From positions 1 to 64,000 of IMG/VR virus record IMGVR_UViG_3300023179_000001: a DNA stretch of 64,000 bases, one strand, 5' to 3'. The position numbers and the translations under genes were made by a program. Below the pieces are notes generated by a model. That model worked only from the letters and a program-made list of their open reading frames with translations, was not told the DNA's origin and searched no databases. This DNA comes from a virus. Below, piece by piece: positions 18,150 to 26,135 of this stretch. How positions within the stretch are numbered: position 1 is the first letter of the stretch; every line of letters starts with the position of its first letter.

Positions 18150-18495
18150 TCAAAAGTTTGTTTCTGAATTCTTCTTCAAAATCAGCACACTTTTTGTAGA
18201 TATGTTCGATCACGTTTCTATCCCAGATGTTTCCACCAAAATCGGCAGCTTTCCACCAATCTGGAAACTCTTTTAGAGTCCATCTAAGATGAGAAATCAT
18301 GATATTGAAATCGTCTATGAGTGGATCAACCGTTCGTAGGTCGCCTGAGAGTCTGGCTCTCATAGCTTCGATAAGTGATCGTTCACTTAGAGTAGGTCTT
18401 CGGTAAAGAAAGGTTCCAGTCCAAGGAATCCCAGTTTCTTCACCGACAACACTGATGTCGAAACGATATTCCATCTTTGGCATCTTATAGGTCAT
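18082..18495 (-). CDS. Tail assembly chaperone, upstream frame (gpG-like)
   Basis: 137 residues; ATG with AAGGAG upstream. It contains TGIPWTGTFLYRRPTLSERS and a helical body (IEHIYKKCADFEEEFRNKL), then a polar tail. The position between tail tube and tape measure and the overlapping second frame match the gpG/gpGT chaperone pair, which coats the tape measure during tail assembly. A stem-loop separates it from the tube gene. Confidence 0.7.
   Translation of the reverse strand: MTYKMPKMEYRFDISVVGEETGIPWTGTFLYRRPTLSERSLIEAMRARLSGDLRTVDPLIDDFNIMISHLRWTLKEFPDWWKAADFGGNIWDRNVIEHIYKKCADFEEEFRNKLLSGNPQDVDTKKTDSESAVSAST
18118..18126 (-). promoter_or_regulatory. Candidate programmed frameshift site
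   Basis: On the minus strand the overlap contains ACAAAAAAG, read ACA AAA AAG in the upstream frame. Slipping Lys-tRNA by +1 (or by -2) on the run of six A puts AGA next and enters the downstream chaperone frame. A -1 slip hits a stop after about 14 codons, so the more familiar -1 event does not fit. Confidence 0.55.
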
Positions 18496-18510
18496 TCAAA
18501 TATCTCCTTG

Positions 18511-18521
18511 TTCAATCTAAC
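18511..18521 (-). repeat. Recurrent intergenic 11-mer GTTAGATTGAA, copy 2
   Basis: Exact copy in the gap before the chaperone gene, immediately 5' of its AAGGAG ribosome binding site and about 6 bases after the tube-gene stem-loop. Confidence 0.5.
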
Positions 18522-18527
18522 AATTAT

Positions 18528-18547
18528 GGGGGAGTTTTACCTCCCCC
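18528..18547 (-). terminator. GC-rich stem-loop after the tail tube gene
   Basis: Seven-base perfect stem GGGGGAG / CTCCCCC with a 6-base loop, 16 bases after the tube stop codon. No T tract follows, so it may act as a partial terminator or a 3' mRNA stabiliser that boosts tube expression relative to the chaperones. Confidence 0.6.
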
Positions 18548-18562
18548 GAAAATGCCTAGGGA

Positions 18563-18976
18563 TTATTGTCCAGCTTCGTCTGAGGACTTAATACCCTTGA
18601 AGTTCCAGCTTTCGCTCATCACGCCTCTAGCATCGACCGAGGTTTGTCTGGATTCTAGTTTTACACCTTCCATGAGAAGGATAACCGCTCCAGAGACTCT
18701 ATCGACCACTTCAGCCGTCAAAACTCCTTGAGTTAAGATTTGGCCGAGTCGTGGCATGATTCCAAGCTGCTTAACGCTTTCATTAGCTACTCGAAACGAT
18801 TGGCAGGACAGGTCAACCCTGTACCCAACCTCTGCGTATTCGAGTACTTCCAACTTATCAAGCACGTTAACTTCTTCTAATTGGATATTTTCGTTAAAGG
18901 TAACGCTTGATGCGTAGGCTACTTGAACCCCATTTAATCGGAAAATCGCTTTCGCTCCTGTCATTACTTGGCTCAT
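18563..18976 (-). CDS. Tail tube protein
   Basis: 137 residues, directly after the sheath gene. The N-terminal ARAIFRLNG-like strand (GAKAIFRLNGVQVAYASS), NIQLEEVNVLDKLEV and the central VDLSCQSFRV strand fit the XkdM/gp19-type tube fold. Its length matches contractile-tail tubes. It polymerises inside the sheath and is needed in high copy. The strong ribosome site (GGAGGGATGATCG before ATG) and the downstream stem-loop fit high expression. Confidence 0.8.
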   Translation of the reverse strand: MSQVMTGAKAIFRLNGVQVAYASSVTFNENIQLEEVNVLDKLEVLEYAEVGYRVDLSCQSFRVANESVKQLGIMPRLGQILTQGVLTAEVVDRVSGAVILLMEGVKLESRQTSVDARGVMSESWNFKGIKSSDEAGQ

Positions 18977-18989
18977 CGATCATCCCTCC

Positions 18990-21113
18990 TTATGCACTTT
19001 GCCGAATATCAGCTAAGTAGATAGTCGGCAGAATGAAGTCGATTCCCTGTACGGGTGTGATCGACACGTTAATTAAAGCAGTGCTACCTTCAAGAGCCAC
19101 TGAAAGATTCTTGTAGCCCAAGCCTTTGTTCAAATCGTCCCCAACAATAATATCTGCGGAGAGATAAGCGGTCATTCTGGCTTTGATGAAGTTTGCGATA
19201 GCTTCTGCACTTCCACTCTTTGCCTTGGTTCCAGTGAACACTAGGTCTAAGTTGTAGCGCATATCGTATGCAACATAACCTGCGGCTTGAACCACAGATT
19301 CTCTGTTGAATACAAAGCTAGGATCGATTCCATAGGTTGTGTTACCAACCACGCAACGATAGCCCCCTGTATCCAAAGGCTCGGCAATAGTAACACCAGC
19401 TTCGATAAGCTCTTGATAATCACGACGAGGATCGAAATCGCCAAGTGGCGATCTGATGTCGTTTGCATTAAGCACTTTAGAAGTAAGTGGTTCACCAACT
19501 TCGGCACCTGCTCGCATACCTGCTAGAATACAGGCTAGAGCCCACGGATCTTTCCACTCTAGTTCTGATTGCTTATTAAGCACTCTCACATCTTGTCCAA
19601 CCATTTGAACATAGCCAGAGTTGATGGTTCGAGCAGCTTGTTTTAAAGCATCTTTTGAACCCTTGTAGCTCGCAAAGCAGCTTCTTTCGGAGCGTCCTAC
19701 GGTTGACCATCCCCATGCTGCGTGTGATGCAGCAAGAGCATTTACTGAATCAATGCTGACTGCGCCTGAATCTTCAGAGATTAGAGGCACAACAATAGTG
19801 ATTCTTTCTTGTTTTAAAGCTTCAAAAGCATCTGCCCAATCGCTATTCGCAGCAGTGCCGTCCGTTGCACCAGAAAGGAATGTTGGCGTTGCCAATGTAG
19901 CAAGCGAACCATAAACATTTTGTTTTCTGGTAGCCATAACCATTGTCGAGAAGATGCTTAGATATTCGCAAATATCTAAAACATCTGCTCTTAAAGGAGC
20001 AGCCACAGACGAAATTGAAAGATTTTCATAATAATCTAATTCATCTGCATTTCGTTGCTTGTTTGCACCTACGACCGTGACTTCGTATTTGGCACCTGCG
20101 CTCATCATATCTGCAAGGCTTTGAAGGGTGTGTTTATTTTTCCCTTCTTCATCTTGAAGAACGATGTCGAGATTGTCTCCTGCGGCTCCAGTGACCGTGG
20201 TGGTTAGTTTTAACTGCCCACCAGACACCTTCAACGACAGTTTGGCCTCTGTGCCAGCACCGACGTATTTGACTCGAAGTTGGTCTTCTCCACCCAATTC
20301 AGGGCTGACTTCGGAAAGAGCACCCTTTTTAACTTCAAATACTCTTGAACCCTTTTGACCACGATCTTCACCAGTCAATCCTACGATGGTATCGAGAGTT
20401 GACGATGCTTCGTTTACCCAAAGCGAACCATAATCCAATTTGGCTACAGCAGCATCGACTTCGACTTTAACTTTTCCATCAACGACTGAAGCTACGACTG
20501 GCTTGCTTGGAGCCCATTTTGTAGCATCATTCATGTTGGCGACTAGAGTTTCAGCAGTTTCAGCAACACCACTCAACGAGCAAGTGTATGTGTACTGAGT
20601 GCCACTGACTCTAACCACTAAAGTTTTTGCTCCACCTGACACGTTGTATGGGCCATCAACTGTTCCAACGATTGCAGCAGCTTCATCTGCCTTTTCGCCT
20701 TCTGAAACAGTGAGGTTGATTACGTTTTCATCCGAACCCCAGTTCTTCGACTTAACGTCAACCATATCAACATCGGCAGCACTTTTAAGTGCCAACGATG
20801 CCTGAGTGCTTCCATTTACTTTGTAAACAACGATGGTACTTGCACCATTTACAATTCGAGGATCTCTCGATGGATTGGCTAATAGCTCTAGCGCATCAGC
20901 GATTGGCCCCTCCTTGTATCGTGCTTTCGCAGCTTGAATACCTGGGCCACTCAAAATATCAAGAGTACGAGGCTCGCCTCCTACGGCTTCCCCAATAACC
21001 CCAACGACTCCTACTGATTGCAGTGGAAATCCTGTGAGATTCTCAACTACGATTTTTGAATATGCACCAGGCTTGATGATTGTTGCGCCATTAAATGTTC
21101 TTTTTATAGCCAT
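18990..21113 (-). CDS. Tail sheath protein
   Basis: 707 residues. The N-terminus (FNGATIIKPGAYSKI, LTGFPLQSVGVVGVIGEA) and C-terminus (SVALEGSTALINVSITPVQG, then ILPTIYLADIRQSA) are typical sheath segments whose end strands link subunits. The core has AWGWSTVGRSERSCFASYKG and LNKQSELEWKDPWALACILAGM. Residues of about 115-370 form a Val/Thr/Ser-rich beta insertion that probably faces outward, making it longer than T4 gp18 (659 residues). It is followed by the tube gene, the invariant order in contractile phages. Confidence 0.9.
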   Translation of the reverse strand: MAIKRTFNGATIIKPGAYSKIVVENLTGFPLQSVGVVGVIGEAVGGEPRTLDILSGPGIQAAKARYKEGPIADALELLANPSRDPRIVNGASTIVVYKVNGSTQASLALKSAADVDMVDVKSKNWGSDENVINLTVSEGEKADEAAAIVGTVDGPYNVSGGAKTLVVRVSGTQYTYTCSLSGVAETAETLVANMNDATKWAPSKPVVASVVDGKVKVEVDAAVAKLDYGSLWVNEASSTLDTIVGLTGEDRGQKGSRVFEVKKGALSEVSPELGGEDQLRVKYVGAGTEAKLSLKVSGGQLKLTTTVTGAAGDNLDIVLQDEEGKNKHTLQSLADMMSAGAKYEVTVVGANKQRNADELDYYENLSISSVAAPLRADVLDICEYLSIFSTMVMATRKQNVYGSLATLATPTFLSGATDGTAANSDWADAFEALKQERITIVVPLISEDSGAVSIDSVNALAASHAAWGWSTVGRSERSCFASYKGSKDALKQAARTINSGYVQMVGQDVRVLNKQSELEWKDPWALACILAGMRAGAEVGEPLTSKVLNANDIRSPLGDFDPRRDYQELIEAGVTIAEPLDTGGYRCVVGNTTYGIDPSFVFNRESVVQAAGYVAYDMRYNLDLVFTGTKAKSGSAEAIANFIKARMTAYLSADIIVGDDLNKGLGYKNLSVALEGSTALINVSITPVQGIDFILPTIYLADIRQSA

Positions 21114-21128
21114 GTTTCATCTCCCCTT

Positions 21129-21437
21129 TTAAAAATCCTTAAAAATTTCGTCCCACTGCTTTAAAGTGGCCAATCTAATTGTTTTCGCCTTCGGATAAGC
21201 TAACATGGCCTTATGTCGCCAAATGTCGATTTTCCGAATCCTTGCGTACACCTCAAAGGACACGCCTTCTGCCTTCTTATCGGTGATAAAGCCAAGTTTT
21301 TTCAGAGATGCTTCTTTTTGTTTTTCTGGCATCTTGGATTGTAAGATCTCTTCGGCTTTGGCTTCAATATCTAATACTTTAATCGAACCACGCTCAGTAG
21401 TCTTTCTCTTTTTTTCCTGTTGGATTTCTTCTTCCAT
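21129..21437 (-). CDS. Small tail or neck protein, unknown
   Basis: 102 residues: a Lys/Glu/Gln-rich helical N-terminus, then EKQKEASLKKLGFITD and a C-terminal AKTIRLATLKQWDEIFKDF. It lies just upstream of the sheath and next to the probable tail terminator. No known family recognised. A small assembly or neck role is inferred from position only. Confidence 0.5.
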   Translation of the reverse strand: MEEEIQQEKKRKTTERGSIKVLDIEAKAEEILQSKMPEKQKEASLKKLGFITDKKAEGVSFEVYARIRKIDIWRHKAMLAYPKAKTIRLATLKQWDEIFKDF

Positions 21438-21439
21438 TA

Positions 21440-22300
21440 TTATCCTCCCGTTTTAATATCTGATAGTTCAATCCCATAAGTAATTCCAGAGACAGAACCA
21501 CCACCCGAAGTACCTGGATCAACACCAGAAGCTCCTGGGTCAACACCAGAAGCACTTGGATCTGTACCGCCCGAATCTGGGCTCAGATTGCTCGATCCTG
21601 GGCCTTTAATTTGAATACCAAGAAACTGATCAACAATCGGAGCTTCACCTTGATCAAACGATGCCCATGAGAACACCGAAAAATTTATGAATCGAGAGAA
21701 GATATTTTCTGGCAGATACTCATTTAGCCTTGAAATATCGGTAGCTCGAAATGTCGAGAGGTGCATACCTCTTTGCTCTAATTGAGGCTTAAACACATTC
21801 AGAATATAAATTATAAAGTAATAAAGGTACTTTGTAAGGTCTGGAGTTGTAATATTGTGAATTCCTATCTGAATATTATCAATAATAGGTGAATATCCCA
21901 CTCCACTGCGAGCCTCTACTTCGCCTTGCTGAGTCAAAATATCGACTGTTTTTTGGAAATCCGAGAGACCTGTTCGCTCTATCATTTCCGCACCGTCTAA
22001 TAATTGAATTGAAATACAGGGCACCGTTTGATCAATCAAAGACCAATGCTGGATAACTCTGATGTCGTACTTTTTCATGTACGATGCGATTTCATTTATC
22101 TTTGACGCACCATACTTAGTATCGAGCCAGGGAGATACGAGATGTCCAAACACTTTATTTGGAGCATCATTGTCTGTTCTAAACCATTCAAGACCTGCAC
22201 GAATAACCGTTTCTAAAAGGAAATCGACAGGCCATACGCCATAGCGAAGTGGCTGTTCATTATTTGGAGCAGGATACTGAGTTGGCAAAGAGTAAAACAT
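21440..22300 (-). CDS. Probable tail terminator or neck protein with repeat linker
   Basis: 286 residues. The first 230 residues look globular (LRYGVWPVDFLLETVIRAGL, QLLDGAEMIERTGLSDFQKT). The C-terminal part has three heptapeptide repeats of the DPGASGV type, then a short strand ending KTGG. It starts exactly at the stop of the preceding connector gene and precedes the sheath, where T4 gp15/gp3-type terminators occur. The family assignment rests on position. Confidence 0.5.
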   Translation of the reverse strand: MFYSLPTQYPAPNNEQPLRYGVWPVDFLLETVIRAGLEWFRTDNDAPNKVFGHLVSPWLDTKYGASKINEIASYMKKYDIRVIQHWSLIDQTVPCISIQLLDGAEMIERTGLSDFQKTVDILTQQGEVEARSGVGYSPIIDNIQIGIHNITTPDLTKYLYYFIIYILNVFKPQLEQRGMHLSTFRATDISRLNEYLPENIFSRFINFSVFSWASFDQGEAPIVDQFLGIQIKGPGSSNLSPDSGGTDPSASGVDPGASGVDPGTSGGGSVSGITYGIELSDIKTGG

Positions 22301-23097
22301 TACTCATCTCCCATGATCAAAACGACATCAATAATTTTATCCATTTGTTGATCAACCCAAGTTTCAACCATTGGTAAAATGTTTGCTCCATCCAAACCTG
22401 GATGAATCCAAGCCTCTGGTTTGCTCTTTGTTGAAATAGTCCTAAAGGTCATAAGCTGAGAACTGCCACTGGGCAATCCGCTTCGAGTCACGCCTTGCGT
22501 GGCTTTTTGGTATCTTGTCAGACCTTCCAAATAACCATGAACAGGAGATTTGGCTGGAATTCTTTTTACTGCACCTTCTTTAACCTTGCCAGACGCAGTT
22601 CTAACCATTTTATTGAGCCCGTAATCTCTTACGGCTCTTTTTAAATACATTTTTAAATTATCGGTCTTAGCTTTTCCTGTATAAGCAAACCGTGAATTGC
22701 CCACAGAATGTCTGAATGGGATTGTAGCGTATTTGCTACCATCCTTTGCGGTTTTGGCTTTTTTACCACCCAACCACCCTGGGCGAATCTCTTTCATGTC
22801 AAAAGATTCCATTCCAAACTCAAAGTTGTTTGGCATTTTCCCAACCAACTGAATTTCAAAAACATCAGATCCAGAGGATGCAGAATAAGATTTAAAACTT
22901 TCTGCCTGTCTCAACCCATTAATATATATTTCCCTAGATGTGCGTAGCTTTCTTTGAGCAGACTGAATCCAATAGTTTTGAGCAGCAACGGCAAGATTTC
23001 CGACTGCTGCCTTAAAAGATTCAATTACCGTATAGTCTAGTGAGGAGATGTTTACACCCATCTCTTCTAGTTTTGCTTTTAAAGATATATTAGCCAT
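22300..23097 (-). CDS. Neck/head-tail joining protein, unknown family
   Basis: 265 residues, basic. It has an N-terminal helix (VIESFKAAVGNLAVAAQNYW, LRTSREIYINGLRQAESFK) and a long Lys/Arg-rich middle. The place in the order (after two connector-like proteins, before the terminator and sheath) matches HK97 gp10-type tail completion proteins, and the N-terminal helix is compatible. I would not assign it more firmly. Confidence 0.5.
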   Translation of the reverse strand: MANISLKAKLEEMGVNISSLDYTVIESFKAAVGNLAVAAQNYWIQSAQRKLRTSREIYINGLRQAESFKSYSASSGSDVFEIQLVGKMPNNFEFGMESFDMKEIRPGWLGGKKAKTAKDGSKYATIPFRHSVGNSRFAYTGKAKTDNLKMYLKRAVRDYGLNKMVRTASGKVKEGAVKRIPAKSPVHGYLEGLTRYQKATQGVTRSGLPSGSSQLMTFRTISTKSKPEAWIHPGLDGANILPMVETWVDQQMDKIIDVVLIMGDE

Positions 23098-23872
23098 CGT
23101 TCCCCTCTACCCTTAACGGCAGATTGGCCCCCGAACCTTTAGCGATATAGTCCCAACGTATAAGAGCCTGTTGTGGCAAATTCACTGGGGTTTTAGCTGG
23201 CTTTCTGAAAGACGTGTAATAATAACGGTTTTCGTGCATCATTTCGATAACACGGAATGTCGGAAGTATTGGATAGGTCAAAGAGTAAAGCGAGCCTGTC
23301 GCTGGTCTATTTAATCCTAACCATCTAATTCTTTTATCACCATCCAACCTAAAATCTTGATTTACATAGTAGCGTTTATTGTCCGAATCAAGGCAATAGA
23401 AAGGCGTGTCACAGGATGATGCTGCATTATACCTAATGCGATCAAAGTCTCCTCCCGACTCTCTCTTGATAAGCTGATTGTAAACAGAGGAAAAATCTAG
23501 GACTTCGATTTTATACCAGTAGTAAAGTCGAATTCCTTGTCTCACGGTTAACTGGGCATCTTTCATATCAAAGATGCCTCTGACATCAAACTTTTTATCT
23601 AAGTTGATAGATTGAATAACCGCCCAATCTTCTACTGATTGATCGCACAGGTCTATTACTTCATCCCCAAAACAGATTGGGCAATCAAGACTGTGATTGG
23701 TGTCTTCAAGGCTAGTTTTATTAGGACAAACCATTGAAGGAGTGATTCTGACATAAGTCCCCTGAGCTTCAATAATACTTTCAAACTCTTCTGGTACTAG
23801 ATCAACTCGCCCAGGCTTTGAAATAGCCTTGGAGTATTTATTTGACGAAGCGGGTTTGATCTTAAAAGACAT
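23090..23872 (-). CDS. Head-tail connector/neck protein with Cys motif
   Basis: 260 residues. Residues of about 45-80 contain a cysteine-rich loop (VCPNK, then LDCPICFGDEVIDLCD), a CxxC-type metal or disulphide site in an otherwise beta-rich protein. Its location between the connector at 23874 and the neck gene suggests a head-closure role (inference). No enzyme motif recognised. Confidence 0.5.
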   Translation of the reverse strand: MSFKIKPASSNKYSKAISKPGRVDLVPEEFESIIEAQGTYVRITPSMVCPNKTSLEDTNHSLDCPICFGDEVIDLCDQSVEDWAVIQSINLDKKFDVRGIFDMKDAQLTVRQGIRLYYWYKIEVLDFSSVYNQLIKRESGGDFDRIRYNAASSCDTPFYCLDSDNKRYYVNQDFRLDGDKRIRWLGLNRPATGSLYSLTYPILPTFRVIEMMHENRYYYTSFRKPAKTPVNLPQQALIRWDYIAKGSGANLPLRVEGNDG

Positions 23873-23873
23873 T

Positions 23874-24650
23874 TTAAGCTACCACCATTGGCAAGCCCAT
23901 ATAGCTTCGTCTTAGATTGGTCATCGCATGATCAATTTGCTTTTGGTACTGAATGATTCTCGCACCATAACCTGCGTTCGTAGCAGATGCCGTAGTTCCA
24001 ATAGACTGCGACAAGCCGTCAATCGAGATAGATTTGTTAGCAATACCAGCACCAGCGATCAAATCCCCTGCGATATTGAGTGGCCCCATCGCAGCTTTCA
24101 TCCCAATAATTTCTTTCATGGACACTGGAATTTGGCCTTTTTCAAAACCAGCCTTGTATTTTACTTTCCAAATAGAGGGCACGTTCTGAAGTCCTGAATA
24201 GAACAACGGCAAAAAGCTACCGCCTTGGGATAGCAGAATAGATGAGAAAGTTCCCTGAGTTGGAACCAACTGGGCCGACGCTCCTGTGCTTTCGACTCTG
24301 TACCAGCTTGGATCAAACTTTAAAACCTGAGTGGCTAGAGGAAATCGAACTTCAACCGATTCGACGCTTTGAACTGGGTATCTGAACAGTTTGATAAAAC
24401 CGTAGCTGATATAATCATTGATATAGTAATCGTGAGTTTCTTCTATGTCTTGAGCACAAAGCAAAAGACCGCCAATTTCTTGCTGCATCCAGTCTTGTGC
24501 TGACAAAATATAAAACTCGATGAGTTTGTCTGACATCTCGTTGCCGTTGTCATCGGTCAAATCGACACCGAATAGAAATAGCTCTTTTAACTCATCGACT
24601 GAAATTACTAGCTTACTGGAGTACGGCCTTTTATTGTAAGCATCTGTCAT
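23874..24650 (-). CDS. Head-tail connector (adaptor) protein
   Basis: 258 residues. It has a helical N-terminus (LIEFYILSAQDWMQQEIGG) and a beta middle (YSGLQNVPSIWKVKYKAGFE), followed by IPVSMKEIIGMKAAM and a C-terminal SIDGLSQSIGTTASA segment with a terminal helix (QIDHAMTNLRRSYMGL). This layout is seen in adaptor proteins of large myophages that bind below the portal. It is the first connector-like gene after the capsid cluster. Confidence 0.6.
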   Translation of the reverse strand: MTDAYNKRPYSSKLVISVDELKELFLFGVDLTDDNGNEMSDKLIEFYILSAQDWMQQEIGGLLLCAQDIEETHDYYINDYISYGFIKLFRYPVQSVESVEVRFPLATQVLKFDPSWYRVESTGASAQLVPTQGTFSSILLSQGGSFLPLFYSGLQNVPSIWKVKYKAGFEKGQIPVSMKEIIGMKAAMGPLNIAGDLIAGAGIANKSISIDGLSQSIGTTASATNAGYGARIIQYQKQIDHAMTNLRRSYMGLPMVVA

Positions 24651-24660
24651 TTTGACTCCA

Positions 24661-25020
24661 CTAGCACAACTCTGTGCTTAATCTTCTAACACCGCCAACC
24701 ACTAGGGCGATTGTTTTGGCTCCATTTGAAGAAGTGATCTCTACAACGATAGGCCCATCAATCATCATTTGAGTTTGGACTTCTGTTAGATCAACATAAA
24801 TTTTTCCAACATATCTGTTTTGAACCTGCACTGCTGGTGATGACGTAGAACTTAAAACAATATCGCTAGGCGAAGCTGGGATGGTAATTTCAACATCATC
24901 GTCCACGTCTAATTCCATTGGCTCTTTGCAGCCTGTGGCTGTGTTAAGCCTGTTGATCTGGATAGATAGACGTTTAGATTCGCCTGGGTAAAACTCAAAA
25001 AGTTTAGAATAACAACTCAC
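24661..25020 (-). CDS. Small virion protein, unknown
   Basis: 119 residues with a GTG start and GGAGG four bases upstream. Beta-rich, with FYPGESKRLSIQINR at the start and GAKTIALVVGGVRRLSTELC at the end. The GTG overlaps the stop of a 27-codon gene, suggesting coupled translation. Position between capsid and connectors implies a head or neck component; family not recognised. Confidence 0.5.
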   Translation of the reverse strand: MSCYSKLFEFYPGESKRLSIQINRLNTATGCKEPMELDVDDDVEITIPASPSDIVLSSTSSPAVQVQNRYVGKIYVDLTEVQTQMMIDGPIVVEITSSNGAKTIALVVGGVRRLSTELC

Positions 25021-25100
25021 ACTACCTCCGCTTCTAAGGTGCTAGGTACAAATGTGGTAGCCTCTAATGTTCCTGTTTCAATCACTATTGCTTCAAGCAT
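25017..25100 (-). CDS. Candidate 27-residue microprotein in head operon
   Basis: ATG at 25100 preceded by AAAAGGAAAAATT, 27 codons, stop TGA overlapping the GTG of the next gene. The peptide begins MLEAIVIETGTLEATTF. It fills what would otherwise be an unexplained gap in a fully packed operon. It could instead be a leader whose role is to couple translation to the next gene, since the next gene's GGAGG lies inside it. Confidence 0.45.
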   Translation of the reverse strand: MLEAIVIETGTLEATTFVPSTLEAEVV

Positions 25101-25111
25101 AATTTTTCCTT

Positions 25112-25396
25112 TTAGTAGCCAGATCCGCTTTTCAACAAAGGCAACAATACAAACACAAACACATAAGCCAGATCAATCGTAGCTTTTCGCAACGATTCAA
25201 ATTCATTGCAAACAGATCGATGAAATGCCAACTGCAATTCATCGGCTTTGCTTTTCGGAATGTCGAAATAAAACTTAGCCTTTCCAGCTTTGATTTTTTC
25301 GACTTTTACAATTTTATTTGCACCTGCCTCTGTGGTTTGAAGGTAGGTGGCAAACAAGTAATTCACTGTCCAAAAATACTTGGAATCATCACTCAT
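25112..25396 (-). CDS. Small unknown protein, DUF5659-like pattern
   Basis: 94 residues. It contains FWTVNYLFATYLQTTEAG, then KAKFYFDIPKSKADELQLAF and NEFESLRKATIDLAYVFVF. The layout resembles the small DUF5659-type proteins common in mobile elements and phages, but this is by eye only. The C-terminus is hydrophobic (VFVFVLLPLLKSGSGY) and could touch a membrane. It overlaps the upstream gene by four bases. Confidence 0.45.
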   Translation of the reverse strand: MSDDSKYFWTVNYLFATYLQTTEAGANKIVKVEKIKAGKAKFYFDIPKSKADELQLAFHRSVCNEFESLRKATIDLAYVFVFVLLPLLKSGSGY

Positions 25397-25779
25397 AAAA
25401 CCTCAACGGCTTGGATGATGCCTCCTGTGCTAACTCTAATAAATGAAAGAGTGTCCCAATCTTTTGTTTCAACGACGATAGCAGAGTTGGCAGGTAAATA
25501 AACATCACCAGCTACGGCTGTACTAGCCCCTTCGCTTAGTCTGATATAGGTGTCAACCGAAGCCACTACCCTATAAGCTTTGTTTCTTAAAAGAGTAAGT
25601 GATGCCGATGATGCCCCGACTGTGCCTTGGATTGGACTGATGCTCTTTGTTGCATCTGAAGGATCTTTGGCCAAGGTCAGTGGCCCTTGAATAGTTTTTT
25701 TAGCTCTGGATGGGTGAGAGTGCTCTGAATAATCTACTTCACCTTTTCCACCAAATTGATCTTTCCATTCAATCGTCAT
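25393..25779 (-). CDS. Possible capsid decoration or head fibre protein
   Basis: 128 residues. The N-terminus is polar (GKGEVDYSEHSHPSRAKKT) and the C-terminal 75 residues form a small beta-domain (AYRVVASVDTYIRLSEGAST, AIVVETKDWDTLSFIRVSTG). Such domains occur in head decoration and fibre proteins. It is two genes downstream of the major capsid gene, consistent with decoration. Not proven. Confidence 0.45.
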   Translation of the reverse strand: MTIEWKDQFGGKGEVDYSEHSHPSRAKKTIQGPLTLAKDPSDATKSISPIQGTVGASSASLTLLRNKAYRVVASVDTYIRLSEGASTAVAGDVYLPANSAIVVETKDWDTLSFIRVSTGGIIQAVEVL

Positions 25780-26059
25780 TTTTTCGCCTCCATCGTCTAC
25801 GAGGCTCCGTTGTTGTCGTAGTCGTAGTGGTTGTCGTTACTTCTGCGGCCTTGGTTTCTGTGACTGGTGCAGTTGTAACGGTATCTGTTTTAGTTTTTGT
25901 TGTTCTAGTTTTTTTGGTTTCAGCTACTCGAAACCCTGATGATAAGAAAATCTCGACTAAATCTTGAGGGACATCAATTAGGCCATCTTGATCTGTGGAT
26001 ATTTCACCATTTCCAAGAGTGAACTTGGTGTTCGTAACTTTTTCGTTAATTAAAAGCAT
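25769..26059 (-). CDS. Small capsid-linked protein with Thr-rich tail
   Basis: 96 residues. An N-terminal 45-residue head has FTLGNGEISTDQDGLIDVP and VEIFLSSGFRVAE, a short segment like those found next to phage capsid genes. The tail is KKTRTTKTKTDTV, ten consecutive threonines, then EPRRRWRRKNDD. The basic end could bind DNA or the capsid interior. First gene after the capsid, with a ribosome site AAAGGAG. Confidence 0.5.
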   Translation of the reverse strand: MLLINEKVTNTKFTLGNGEISTDQDGLIDVPQDLVEIFLSSGFRVAETKKTRTTKTKTDTVTTAPVTETKAAEVTTTTTTTTTTEPRRRWRRKNDD

Positions 26060-26070
26060 CCAAAACTCCT

Positions 26071-26081
26071 TTCAACCTAAC
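26071..26081 (-). repeat. Variant of intergenic 11-mer, copy 3
   Basis: GTTAGGTTGAA, one mismatch from the exact copies at 11066, 18511 and 40629. It sits between the capsid stem-loop and the next gene's ribosome site. Confidence 0.45.
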
Positions 26082-26094
26082 TTAATAACTGTGA

Positions 26095-26118
26095 GAGCCT
26101 CCCCCGAAGAGAAGGCTC
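26095..26118 (-). terminator. UUCG stem-loop after the major capsid gene
   Basis: On the minus strand GAGCCT-TCTC-TTCG-GGGG-AGGCTC forms a 10-base stem (two G-U pairs) closed by a UUCG tetraloop, 17 bases after the capsid stop. There is no T tract, so it is more likely a partial terminator or 3' end protector than a complete terminator. Confidence 0.65.
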
Positions 26119-26135
26119 CCCAATTTTGGATTACA

